Shown here: in pieces, positions 6,876 through 14,739 of the stretch
Numbering within the stretch: the first letter of the stretch is position 1
Layout: each line of letters starts with the position of its first letter
From: JBGOTP01 sp041476545
GTDB taxonomy: Bacteria; Acidobacteriota; Vicinamibacteria; Vicinamibacterales; CAVVIG01
Assembly: GCA_041476545.1 (NCBI GenBank)
Contig: JBGOTP010000014.1
Coordinates: forward strand, 1 to 28,539
Direction of reading: 5' to 3'
Length of the DNA stretch: 28,539 bases
Translations under genes and position numbers: made by a program
The notes under the pieces: generated by a model
Databases searched by the model: none
What the model was told of the DNA's origin: nothing
Seen by the model: only the letters and a program-made list of their open reading frames with translations

Positions 6876-8303
6876 ATGACGGACTATCTGCAGTTCTACA
6901 TCGACGGCCGATGGGTGCCGCCGGTCCAGCCGAAGACGCTCGACGTGATCGACCCGGCCACCGAGCAGCCGTTCGCCCGCATCAGCGTGGGCAGCGCGGC
7001 CGATGTGGATCGCGCCGTGATCGCGGCCCGGCGTGCGTTCGAGACGTTCGGTCGCAGCTCGCGCGAGGAGCGCGTCGCGGTGCTCGAGCGTGTGATCGCC
7101 GCGTACCAGGCCAGACTGGGCGACATCGCCGAGACGATCTCGCGCGAAATGGGCGCGCCCCTTTCGCTCGCGAAGGCGGCGCAGGCGCCATCCGGGCTGG
7201 GACATCTCAAGCAGACGCTCGCCGTGCTCAAGGACTTCCAGTTCGAGGAGGTCAAGGGCACGACGAGAATCTTTCGGGAGCCGGTCGGTGTCTGCGGTCT
7301 CATCACGCCCTGGAACTGGCCGATGAACCAGATCATGTGCAAGGTGGCGCCGGCGCTCGCGGCCGGGTGCACGATGATTCTCAAGCCGAGCGAGATCGCG
7401 CCGCTCAGCGGGATTCTTGCCGCGGAGGTCCTGCACGAAGCCGGCGTGCCGGCCGGCGTGTTCAATCTCGTCAACGGGGAAGGGCCGGTCGTGGGGGCGG
7501 CGATGGCCGCGCATCCAGGCATCGACATGATGTCATTCACCGGCTCGACCCGGGCGGGCACGCAGGTGGCGAAGGCCGCGGCCGACACGGTGAAGCGGGT
7601 CGCGCAGGAGCTTGGGGGCAAGTCGGCCAACATCATCCTGGACGATGCCGATTTCGGACGGAGCGTGAAGGGGGGCGTCCGCGCCTGCTTCATTAACAGC
7701 GGGCAGTCCTGCAACGCGCCGACGCGGATGCTCGTGCCGCGATCGCGGCTCGCCGAAGCCGCGGCGATCGCGAAGGAGACGGCCGCGACGGTTGTCGTCG
7801 GCGATCCTCGCGGCGAAAAGACAACCATCGGACCGGTTGTTGGAGCCGCGCAGTTCGAGAAGATTCAGCGGTTGATTGGCCAGGGGATCGCCGAAGGCGC
7901 CGAACTGGTGACGGGTGGACTGGGCCGGCCCGACGGACTCGATCGCGGCTACTACATCCGGCCGACGGTGTTTGCCAATGTCCGGAACGATATGACCATC
8001 GCGCGTGAAGAGATCTTCGGACCGGTGCTCTGCATCCTGCCGTACGAAGACGAGGAAGACGCCATTCGCATCGCCAACGACACCCCCTATGGGCTCTCGG
8101 GATACGTGGCGTCCGGCGATCCGGCGCGCGCGCTGCGCGTCGCGTCGCGTCTGCGTACGGGCAACGTGCACCTGAATGGCGCGACGGTCGACTACGCGGC
8201 GCCGTTCGGAGGGTACAAGCAGTCGGGCAACGGCCGCGAGTGGGGCGCGTTCGGCTTCACCGAGTTCCTCGAAGTGAAGGCCGTTATGGGTGTCATGGCG
8301 TGA
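6876..8303 (+). CDS. NAD(P)-dependent aldehyde dehydrogenase
   Basis: A 475-residue cytosolic enzyme of the ALDH superfamily that oxidises an aldehyde to its carboxylic acid with NAD(P)+. Hallmarks: TPWNWP (about 144-149) and ILKPSE for cofactor binding, FTGST (about 221-225), the general-base Glu in VAQELGGKSA (about 245) and the catalytic Cys in NSGQSCNAPTR (about 279). EEIFGPVL and a normal C-terminal PFGGYKQSGNGRE are present. The length is normal. ATG 6876 fits the family N-terminus; a TTG three codons earlier is also open. The stop overlaps the GTG of the next gene (GTGA), so the pair is translationally coupled. The partner is a ThDP enzyme of the kind that makes aldehydes from 2-oxoacids, suggesting a 2-oxoacid to aldehyde to acid route. 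The substrate is not determinable. Confidence 0.93.
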   Translation: MTDYLQFYIDGRWVPPVQPKTLDVIDPATEQPFARISVGSAADVDRAVIAARRAFETFGRSSREERVAVLERVIAAYQARLGDIAETISREMGAPLSLAKAAQAPSGLGHLKQTLAVLKDFQFEEVKGTTRIFREPVGVCGLITPWNWPMNQIMCKVAPALAAGCTMILKPSEIAPLSGILAAEVLHEAGVPAGVFNLVNGEGPVVGAAMAAHPGIDMMSFTGSTRAGTQVAKAAADTVKRVAQELGGKSANIILDDADFGRSVKGGVRACFINSGQSCNAPTRMLVPRSRLAEAAAIAKETAATVVVGDPRGEKTTIGPVVGAAQFEKIQRLIGQGIAEGAELVTGGLGRPDGLDRGYYIRPTVFANVRNDMTIAREEIFGPVLCILPYEDEEDAIRIANDTPYGLSGYVASGDPARALRVASRLRTGNVHLNGATVDYAAPFGGYKQSGNGREWGAFGFTEFLEVKAVMGVMA

Positions 8304-9904
8304 CAGGGGCCGAAGCGCTCGTCCGGTCGCTCGTCGCCTGCGGCGTCGACACCTGCTTCACGAACCCCGGCACGTCGGAAATGCACTTTGTCGCCGCGCT
8401 CGATCGCGTAGACGGCATGCGCTGCGTCCTCGCCCTGTTCGAAGGCGTGGCGACGGGTGCGGCCGACGGCTTCGCGCGCATGACCGACCGACCCGCCAGC
8501 ACGTTGCTGCACCTCGGTCCTGGCCTCGGCAACGGACTCGCGAATCTGCACAATGCCTACCGCGCCCTCTCGCCCGTCGTCAATATCGTCGGCGAGCACG
8601 CCACCTACCATCGTGCGTTCGATCCGCCCTTGCACTCCGACATCGAAGGACTCGCGCGTGTCCACTCGGCGTGGGTCAGGACGGTCGCCTCGCCAGAGGC
8701 GGCCGCTGCCGACGCCGCCTCCGCCGTGGCGGCGGCGCTCACACCGCCCGGCCGGATCAGTACACTGATTCTGCCCGCCGACTGCGCATGGAACCTGGTG
8801 AACCCCGCGAACCTGGTGAACCCGGCGAACCCCGTGAACCCGGCGAACCTGGTGAACCTCGTGAACCCAGTGAACCCAGTGAACCGCGTTCCCGTCCGCG
8901 CAAAAGTCGCCGCCGCGCGTGTTCGTGACGCCGCGGACGCGCTTCGCAAGGGACAGGCAGCGCTCATCCTCGGAGGGCCGCTGCTCCGCACGTCGTCGCT
9001 CGACACGTGCGGACGAATCGCCGCGGCCACTGGCGCTGAACTGCTCACGCCGACCCAGGTGTCGCGGCTCGAACGCGGCGCGGGCCGTGTGTTCGTCGAT
9101 CGCATTCCGTACGTCATCGACGCTGCGCTCAAGCGACTGCAGCATCTGCGTCACGTGGTGCTCGTGAACACGAAGGCGCCTGTTGGGTTCTTCGCCTATC
9201 CGGGCAAGCCGAGCCTGCTGCTGCCGCCGGAGTGCGAGGTGCTCACGCTCGCCGGCCTGGCCGAGGACGGAATCGATGCCATCGACCAGCTGGCCGATCG
9301 TCTCGGTGCGATTGATCATGAACCCGTGCGGGAAGCGCTGGCGCGCCCGCCGCTGCCGACTGGCCCGATGACGTTTCCCGGCATGGCCGCCGTGCTCGCC
9401 GCACTGATACCCGAGCACGCGATCGTGGTCGACGAATCGATTACCTCGGGTCGTGCGCTGATTCCCGTCACGAGGAATGCAGCGCCACATGACTGGCTCA
9501 CGAACACGGGCGGCTCGATCGGGATGGGTCTGCCTGTTGCGGTCGGCGCCGCGGTCGCGTGCCCGGACCGCAAGGTCATCTGTCTCGAAGGCGACGGCAG
9601 CGGGATGTACACGCTCCAGGCGCTCTGGACCATGGCCCGGGAGAATCTGGACATCGTCACGCTGCTGTTCAACAACCGAACCTACGAGATTCTGAAAGGC
9701 GAATTCAAGTACGTCGGCGCAGGCGAGGCGGGCGCCAAGGCGCTCGACATGCTCGAAATCGGCCGCCCCAATCTGGACTGGGTCGCGTTGGCGAAGGCTC
9801 AGGGCGTGCCCGCCACGCGCGCGGACACGCTCGACACGCTTGCGCATCAGCTCCGCGACGCGCTCGCCGAGCGAGGACCACGCCTGATTGACGTGATGGT
9901 GTAG
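8300..9904 (+). CDS. ThDP-dependent 2-oxoacid decarboxylase / acetolactate synthase-like enzyme
   Basis: A 534-residue enzyme with the three-domain layout of the pyruvate oxidase/decarboxylase/acetolactate synthase family. The Pyr domain carries CFTNPGTSEMHFVAAL and the ThDP-activating Glu in LALFEGVATGAADGFAR (about Glu48). A short central domain follows. The PP domain has EGDGSGMY (GDGS at about 431-434) and FNNRTYEIL 27 residues later, the GDG...NN signature for Mg-ThDP. PGTSE and the solo aldehyde dehydrogenase partner favour a benzoylformate-decarboxylase-like role over branched-chain amino-acid synthesis, and there is no small regulatory subunit gene. GTG 8300 overlaps the dehydrogenase stop; the open frame upstream lies inside that gene. 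Residues about 165-197, between the Pyr and central domains, are a repetitive Asn-Pro/Leu-Val/Ala run from a 9-bp minisatellite. Confidence 0.88.
   Translation: MTGAEALVRSLVACGVDTCFTNPGTSEMHFVAALDRVDGMRCVLALFEGVATGAADGFARMTDRPASTLLHLGPGLGNGLANLHNAYRALSPVVNIVGEHATYHRAFDPPLHSDIEGLARVHSAWVRTVASPEAAAADAASAVAAALTPPGRISTLILPADCAWNLVNPANLVNPANPVNPANLVNLVNPVNPVNRVPVRAKVAAARVRDAADALRKGQAALILGGPLLRTSSLDTCGRIAAATGAELLTPTQVSRLERGAGRVFVDRIPYVIDAALKRLQHLRHVVLVNTKAPVGFFAYPGKPSLLLPPECEVLTLAGLAEDGIDAIDQLADRLGAIDHEPVREALARPPLPTGPMTFPGMAAVLAALIPEHAIVVDESITSGRALIPVTRNAAPHDWLTNTGGSIGMGLPVAVGAAVACPDRKVICLEGDGSGMYTLQALWTMARENLDIVTLLFNNRTYEILKGEFKYVGAGEAGAKALDMLEIGRPNLDWVALAKAQGVPATRADTLDTLAHQLRDALAERGPRLIDVMV
8792..8890 (+). 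repeat. 9-bp coding minisatellite, 11 units
   Basis: Eleven consecutive 9-bp units starting AACC (for example AACCTGGTG, AACCCCGCG, AACCCAGTG) are read in frame as Asn-Leu/Pro-Val/Ala triplets. They sit in the linker between the first two domains of the ThDP enzyme. Nine bases equal three codons, so copy-number change would not break the gene. Confidence 0.9.
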
Positions 9905-9928
9905 GCGCGCTCCCTATGACCTGACCAG

Positions 9929-10855
9929 CTATTGCGCAGCCGTATAGATCAGCCTGAATCCTTCACGCCACGATCGGATACGCGGCTCCCACTCGAGTTC
10001 ACGCCTCGCCTTCGCATTCGATGCGCCTCGCTGCTCGTTCATGATGTAGACCAACAGGTCGCCGAGCGACTGACGTGCCGCGCTCTCGTCCATATGGCTC
10101 GGAGCGGGAGCGTGAAGGAGCTGCGCCACGACAGGCAGCCATTCGCTGAGCCGGACCGGATCGTCGTCCACGATGTTGTAGATGCCAGGCTTCGCCCGCG
10201 TCAGCGCCTTCATCGTGGCGCGGGCTGCATCGTCTATGTGAATGAACGAATAGGCTCCGGCACCCTCGCCGACGATAGGCGCTCGACCGTTGCGAATGGA
10301 ACGTGGGATGGAACCGGCGGGATCATAGTTGGTACCGGGGCCATAGAACCACCCGTAGCGAAGCACGACGCCGTCCATGCCATCCGTGTGCAGCGTCTGT
10401 CGTTCGAGCTCCGCCACTGCCTCGGCCAAGGGACGAATCGCGTCTGGCGCATCGAGGTACAGCGGGGTGGCCTCGTTGGTCAAGCCGGTCCCAGAGGGAG
10501 AACAGATGAACGAGATGCTCTGCGCAACGAAACGTCTGGCGCCCGCCGCCCGTGCCGCCGTCATCAGATTGCGCGTGCCCTCGGTCCGCACGCGAATGGT
10601 CTCTGCCAGGGGATCGGCATTCGTTGAGCCGAACGCCGTCAGCTGGTGGATGACAATGTCGGGTTCCGCGTTCGCGACATGTTCGACGAGCTTCTCGATC
10701 TCGAACACGTTGCCGACAACCGGTACGGCGCCCATGGCGTCGAGCGCGGCCGCGCGATCGGTCGAGCGCGTCAGCGCAACGACGCGGTGTCCTTCTTCAA
10801 CGAGCATCGGCACGAGGGCACGCCCAATCGCACCCGAACCGCCCGCGATGAACAT
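9929..10855 (-). CDS. NAD(P)-dependent epimerase/dehydratase (extended/atypical SDR)
   Basis: A 308-residue Rossmann protein. The N-terminus MFIAGGSGAIGRALVPML has the GxxGxxG dinucleotide-binding loop right after the first strand. Later segments are typical of SDRs: ALTRS after the second strand, VIHQLTAFG, and AQSISFICSP at the active-site Ser region. LRYGWFYGPGT is characteristic of nucleoside-sugar epimerase-like proteins. I see no clear YxxxK pair, so it may be an atypical SDR with a changed reaction or a binding role. The gene is convergent with the ThDP enzyme, stops only 24 bp apart. ATG 10855 is the first ATG and starts directly at the first beta strand. Confidence 0.85.
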   Translation of the reverse strand: MFIAGGSGAIGRALVPMLVEEGHRVVALTRSTDRAAALDAMGAVPVVGNVFEIEKLVEHVANAEPDIVIHQLTAFGSTNADPLAETIRVRTEGTRNLMTAARAAGARRFVAQSISFICSPSGTGLTNEATPLYLDAPDAIRPLAEAVAELERQTLHTDGMDGVVLRYGWFYGPGTNYDPAGSIPRSIRNGRAPIVGEGAGAYSFIHIDDAARATMKALTRAKPGIYNIVDDDPVRLSEWLPVVAQLLHAPAPSHMDESAARQSLGDLLVYIMNEQRGASNAKARRELEWEPRIRSWREGFRLIYTAAQ

Positions 10856-10976
10856 CTTCAGCCTGCAACCTCGCGCGGCTGTTCGTCGCCCACGTCAACA
10901 GCGCGAATCCTAGGTGCCTTCATGAGTCGTGACCTCCCTCGGTGAGAGGTGGCGGGCAGACGATTTTCACCGAGTC

Positions 10977-11246
10977 TCACGCCGCGAGGACCGGCGCGAG
11001 ATCGACTTCGCTGGCCGGAGTGTGCCCGAGTTCTTGGAGTACGGCATTGAGTACCGCGAGCGACATCAGGCTCGGAGTCGTGATCTCGATCCCGATCGCC
11101 TGGCCGTTCACAGCGAAATCGATGACGAGCCCAGGCTCCACCCTCCGGGTTCGGACGCTCTTTTGATCCGTGCTAGGAGGGAGATAGTAGTACGCGGCAA
11201 TCGGACGGCCATGCCAGAGGGTCACTTCAAGGTAGCGGTCTTTCAT
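10977..11246 (-). CDS. DUF2283-like protein (putative antitoxin partner)
   Basis: An 89-residue protein. IAAYYYLP, then PGLVIDFAVNGQAIGIEITTPS, matches the DUF2283 pattern (a YYYL strand, then 'v.pglviDfd..G.vvGIEi'). The C-terminal helix SLAVLNAVLQELGH is also usual. Its ATG overlaps the stop of the DUF4258 gene (ATGA). DUF4258-DUF2283 pairs occur widely with toxin-antitoxin-like organisation, which makes this the likely antitoxin; that role is inferred. Note that here the putative toxin precedes the antitoxin. Confidence 0.78.
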   Translation of the reverse strand: MKDRYLEVTLWHGRPIAAYYYLPPSTDQKSVRTRRVEPGLVIDFAVNGQAIGIEITTPSLMSLAVLNAVLQELGHTPASEVDLAPVLAA

Positions 11247-11491
11247 GGTGCCTGATCCATAGGATACGCCGTTACGACCACGAGGAGTTGTCGTCCCTCA
11301 TCCGGCTCCACAATGATGGCCCAGGACTGCCCGGCGTGCCGAGCCTCGATGACGAACCGTCCCACGATGATGTCCGGCGTGTGACCGCTCGCGTGTTCGA
11401 GCATACGGCGCAAGTCCACTTCGTTGAATCCGCGATCCTCCATTCGTTTCAGAAGGTGCGCGGTCATGAGCCGCGCGCGACCACGAGCCAA
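11243..11491 (-). CDS. DUF4258-like protein (putative RelE/BrnT-like toxin)
   Basis: An 82-residue protein. LTAH-like MTAHLLKRMEDRGFNEVDL, then GRFVIEARHAGQSWAIIVEP and LLVVVTAYP, is the DUF4258 pattern: an N-terminal H..kRm..RGi helix and a three-strand sheet ending in VVVT.Y. This small fold is compared with RelE/BrnT-type ribonuclease toxins. TTG 11491 would include the commonly seen ARLMT lead-in; ATG 11467 is the alternative and starts at MTAHLLKRM. It lies only 23 to 47 bp after the restriction endonuclease stop, so it is probably in the same transcript, and its stop overlaps the DUF2283 start. Confidence 0.75.
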   Translation of the reverse strand: MARGRARLMTAHLLKRMEDRGFNEVDLRRMLEHASGHTPDIIVGRFVIEARHAGQSWAIIVEPDEGRQLLVVVTAYPMDQAP

Positions 11492-11514
11492 CCCGCGTCG
11501 GCTGCATTCGTGCG

Positions 11515-12243
11515 TTAGCCAGGCATTCGATCAGTCTGTCGCCGCCATGCGGCCCGGATTGCCTGATCCAACTGATTCGACTTCGCCTCAAACGGGTTAA
11601 AGTCATCGATGTTGTCGTGCCTAACGTGAAGTTGGCCCTCGCCTACGTTTCCACGATGCTGCCCCTGCGAGTAGTGAGCGTTCGCTGCAAGTTCATTTGA
11701 GGCCAAGACCCAATACCGGATCGCATCTCGCCAGACCGCCACCCAGATGAACACATCGCAGCATCCGGGCTTGATCTGTTGAAAGTTCATCCAAAACGGG
11801 CTGTCCGAGTCGGAAGCTAAGGCCTTCACGTACAGCGGAGCATCTGTACTGGCGTCAACGGCTCGCGATGCCTTGACTTCAATTCGGACTCTCCCATCAA
11901 GGAGAAAGTCGTACTGACCCTGATAGTCCTTGTCGACCTTCTTCGTCGGCTTCTCAAGCGCCGGAACAAGCTCCTTCAGATGCCCCTGGGCCCAGGTCTC
12001 GCCGAAACCTCTCGGGGAGCTGATTTCAAAGATGTACAGATACATGTTGCGCGAAATGTACTCGTCGCGAAGTTGTTGATACGCATCGAGGGTTAGGACA
12101 TCGACACCGAGAAGGACGGAAATGATGTACTCGAATTCATTGAACGGGTAGACCGAGACAAGGTTATCGAGGCGTGCGCGAACTTCAGCCAGGTCTGGGA
12201 CCGACCGAAGGAGACGTTCGATCTCCTCTTTGAGATGCTCCAT
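11515..12243 (-). CDS. Type II restriction endonuclease (PD-(D/E)XK fold)
   Basis: A 242-residue protein. The PD-(D/E)XK nuclease core is readable as GQYDFLLDGRVRIEVKASRA (Asp at about 112, Glu122 and Lys124 of the EVK motif), which would coordinate the metal for double-strand DNA cleavage. No transmembrane segment is seen. I do not recognise the specificity family. It starts 7 nt after the stop of the DNA methyltransferase, the standard arrangement of a type II R-M operon, and that context supports the call more than sequence alone. ATG 12243 is preferred; an open frame continuing upstream to 12408 overlaps the methyltransferase C-terminus and looks like a shadow. The base composition of this gene and the methyltransferase appears lower in GC than the flanks, consistent with transfer. 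Confidence 0.78.
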   Translation of the reverse strand: MEHLKEEIERLLRSVPDLAEVRARLDNLVSVYPFNEFEYIISVLLGVDVLTLDAYQQLRDEYISRNMYLYIFEISSPRGFGETWAQGHLKELVPALEKPTKKVDKDYQGQYDFLLDGRVRIEVKASRAVDASTDAPLYVKALASDSDSPFWMNFQQIKPGCCDVFIWVAVWRDAIRYWVLASNELAANAHYSQGQHRGNVGEGQLHVRHDNIDDFNPFEAKSNQLDQAIRAAWRRQTDRMPG

Positions 12244-12250
12244 TGGAGAA

Positions 12251-13246
12251 TCAGAACAAGGAGGACTGCCCCGCGAGGACGGCGCCATCGACATCGGTGA
12301 CAGTCCCGTCGAAAGACTCGGGGAACTCCGCCTCAAAGGCGTGCCCGTTCTGCCAGCCCAGCTCACCGGTTCGCCGGAAGTGTTCAAGGCGTCGAATCGA
12401 GATCTCACAAAACACCGGGTCGACGTCGGCCGTCAAGCACAAGCGGTCGAGACGCTCAGCCGCAAGCAGTGTTGTGCCAGAATGCGCGAAGAGATCGAGC
12501 ACCGCGTCGCGCGGGGCAGAGCTTGCGGAGACGATCCGCTCAACCGCCTTCAACGGCTTCTGAGCGTAGCAACCCGACACGTTCTCCTGCATTCTGTAGA
12601 AGACCTGCTGGACATCAACCCAGACATTGCCTGCCCTAATCGTTTCTGACCGACTCCGCTCGAGATTCTCCGTGACCTCTCCGTTCACCTCTTTGTAGTA
12701 CCCGCGAAGAATTTTGGGGATGTCCGTGTACTCAGCCTCGACGTTGAATTCAGGACGACCCTTAACGTAGTAAAGCAACTCTTGCCTGACGGCCATCCAG
12801 TTCTGTTGCGTACCGTAGCCCCGCTGGTTTCGCATCGTGATGAAGCTGCGGGCCTGGAAGGGCAGTTGACGCATCATCACCATGAAATCGGCGAGAGGCT
12901 GAAACCCATCGTTTTGGTCCGCCCCGAGCCACACGTAAAGCGATGCATTGTCGGCCAAGCACTCGTGGGTGATACCGACCCATGCTCGACACCAACGGAT
13001 GAATTCGTCGACATTGCGGGCCTGAAAAGCAACGAGATTGTAAGGTGGATCATGAAGAGCCAAGGTTGCACGCGCGTCACCGACGAGGAAGCGCACCTGG
13101 TCGGATTCGGCCGAGTCGATGCAGGCGACCCGGTGCCCCCGTTCGCTGTCCTCCCACACGCCACCCTGCTTGAGGCGACAGAACGGCAGTAGTCGATCTC
13201 GGGCTTCCGAATTGGTGTCAAGCCTCGGTAGCGGGTTGTTCTTCAT
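12251..13246 (-). CDS. DNA methyltransferase (N6-adenine/N4-cytosine, beta-type order)
   Basis: A 331-residue S-adenosylmethionine-dependent DNA methyltransferase. The catalytic DPPYN motif (about 66-70, LALHDPPYNLVAF) comes first. The SAM-binding motif DLFAHSGTTLLAAERL (about 251-266) is near the C-terminus, preceded by QKPLKAVERIV, a beta-class order. DPPY fits exocyclic amino methylation of A or C, not C5 methylation. It would protect the host from the endonuclease encoded directly downstream. ATG 13246 is the first start; no controller-protein gene is visible in the 125 bp before it. Confidence 0.92.
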   Translation of the reverse strand: MKNNPLPRLDTNSEARDRLLPFCRLKQGGVWEDSERGHRVACIDSAESDQVRFLVGDARATLALHDPPYNLVAFQARNVDEFIRWCRAWVGITHECLADNASLYVWLGADQNDGFQPLADFMVMMRQLPFQARSFITMRNQRGYGTQQNWMAVRQELLYYVKGRPEFNVEAEYTDIPKILRGYYKEVNGEVTENLERSRSETIRAGNVWVDVQQVFYRMQENVSGCYAQKPLKAVERIVSASSAPRDAVLDLFAHSGTTLLAAERLDRLCLTADVDPVFCEISIRRLEHFRRTGELGWQNGHAFEAEFPESFDGTVTDVDGAVLAGQSSLF

Positions 13247-13371
13247 GGTTGGTGTCGGATCAGGCTACTGCGATCCGCCAGCTTGGGCAAATGGGTTAAG
13301 CCGGAGCGACATTTTTCCGGCCTGCGGAACCGGTTTTCGGAGCGCACGATCTGGCTCGACGGACGGATGGC

Positions 13372-14739
13372 CTAGTCGATCTTGTACTTCGCGAGGTAGT
13401 ACGACAGCGCGCGCTGGCTGATACCCATCAGCTCGGCGGCGTCCTTCTTCACGCCTCCCGAGGCTTCGAGCGCGCGCCGGATGGTCTCGCCCTCGACCCA
13501 TTCGATGTTCTGCCGCAGCTTGAGCGAGGGCAGTCCGGTGGTCTGGGGCGCCACGTTGCCGCCGATGGAGACCGACTGCGCCGTGAGCACGGGACCGGCC
13601 GACAGCACCACGGCTCGCTCGATGGTGTTCTCCAGTTCACGCACGTTGCCGGGCCAGTCCGACTGCTGCAGCGCCTTCATCACGCCCGCGTCGATCCGCT
13701 CGATGTGACGCCCGGTCCGCTGAGCGTGCTTCTGGACGAAGTGCTCCACGAGCGCCGGAATGTCCTCGCGACGCTCGCGCAACGGGGGCAGTTCAATCGG
13801 GATGACGTTCAGGCGGTAGAACAGGTCTTCCTGAAATGTCCCCTCGGCCACCATCCGCCGAAGATCGCGGTTGGTCGCCACGATCACCCGGACATCGACC
13901 TTCTGGGTTCGCTCCGCGCCAAGCGGCTCGAATTCGCGCTCTTGCAGCACGCGGAGCAGCTTGGACTGCAGGGCGGGTGCCATCGTACCGATCTCGTCGA
14001 GGAAGATGCTGCCGCCGTCGGCCAGCGCGAACTTGCCCTTCTTGGTCGTCGTGGCGCCGGTAAACGCGCCGCGCAGGTGGCCGAAGAGCTCCGACTCGAG
14101 CAGCGATTCGGGAATCGCCGCGCAGTTGACCTTGATGAGCGGCATATCGCGCTGTGCGCTCAAGTTGTGGATGGCCCGCGCGATCAGTTCCTTCCCCGTG
14201 CCTGTCTCTCCGGTGATGAGGATCGTGCTCCGCGTCTCGGCGACGCGCTTGGCCCGGTGGATGATGTCCTGGATGGCCTTGCTGCGGCCGATGATCCCGT
14301 AGTGATCGAATTGCTCGTCCCGCTCGCTGCGCAGGTACCGATGCTCGATTCGCAGGCGCTGGTGATCGAGTGCGCGCCGGACTACCACCAGCAGCTCGTC
14401 GATCTCGAACGGCTTCTGCAGGTAATCGAGCGCGCCGAGCTTCATCGCCTCAATGGCGCTGTCGACGGTCGCGTGCGCGGTCATCATGAGCACTTGTGCG
14501 CGCTCGCCCTCTGGGGTCACCGCGACGTACTCGCGAATCAGATCCAGGCCGCCGAGCTGCGGCATGACATTGTCGACGAGCAGCAGGTCGAACGATCGCT
14601 CCGTCAGCAGGCGCTGCGCGTCGCGAGGACTCGTCGTCGCGATTACTTCGTGGCCCGCGTCGCCGAGGGCGCGGCTGAGCGCCTTGAGAATTTTCTCTTC
14701 GTCGTCGACGAGCAGAATGGACCCGGCGTGGTGAGTCAT
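13372..14739 (-). CDS. NtrC-family sigma54-dependent response regulator
   Basis: A 455-residue cytosolic transcription activator. A receiver domain (1-120) has phospho-acceptor Asp56 in LLLVDNVMPQ, acidic pocket Asp12-Asp13 and Lys109. The AAA+ domain has Walker A GETGTGKE (about 177-184), the sigma54-contact loop GAFTGA (about 224-229) and Walker B GGSIFLDEIG (about 242-251). A Fis-type helix-turn-helix ends the protein (KKDAAELMGISQRALSYYLAK). All catalytic motifs look intact. Its ATG shares one base with the kinase stop (TGATG), so it is coupled to its cognate kinase. No binding site or sigma54 promoter was identified. Confidence 0.95.
   Translation of the reverse strand: MTHHAGSILLVDDEEKILKALSRALGDAGHEVIATTSPRDAQRLLTERSFDLLLVDNVMPQLGGLDLIREYVAVTPEGERAQVLMMTAHATVDSAIEAMKLGALDYLQKPFEIDELLVVVRRALDHQRLRIEHRYLRSERDEQFDHYGIIGRSKAIQDIIHRAKRVAETRSTILITGETGTGKELIARAIHNLSAQRDMPLIKVNCAAIPESLLESELFGHLRGAFTGATTTKKGKFALADGGSIFLDEIGTMAPALQSKLLRVLQEREFEPLGAERTQKVDVRVIVATNRDLRRMVAEGTFQEDLFYRLNVIPIELPPLRERREDIPALVEHFVQKHAQRTGRHIERIDAGVMKALQQSDWPGNVRELENTIERAVVLSAGPVLTAQSVSIGGNVAPQTTGLPSLKLRQNIEWVEGETIRRALEASGGVKKDAAELMGISQRALSYYLAKYKID

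Noticed and set aside
8192..9847. 551-codon minus-strand frame opposite the ThDP enzyme
   Set aside because: Antisense to a gene with complete ThDP motifs; its repetitive Val-His run only mirrors the minisatellite.
10938..10974. Inverted repeat CTCGGTGA / TCACCGAG near the DUF2283 stop
   Set aside because: Arms are only 8 bp with a 21-base loop and no T-tract, so a terminator call is not supported.
13300..13321. GCCGGA / TCCGGC hairpin upstream of the methyltransferase
   Set aside because: The stem is only 6 bp and such palindromes are expected by chance in GC-rich DNA.
13247..13371. Search for an R-M controller (C-protein) gene or C-box before the methyltransferase
   Set aside because: No open frame with a helix-turn-helix and no clear paired C-box repeat was found in the gap.
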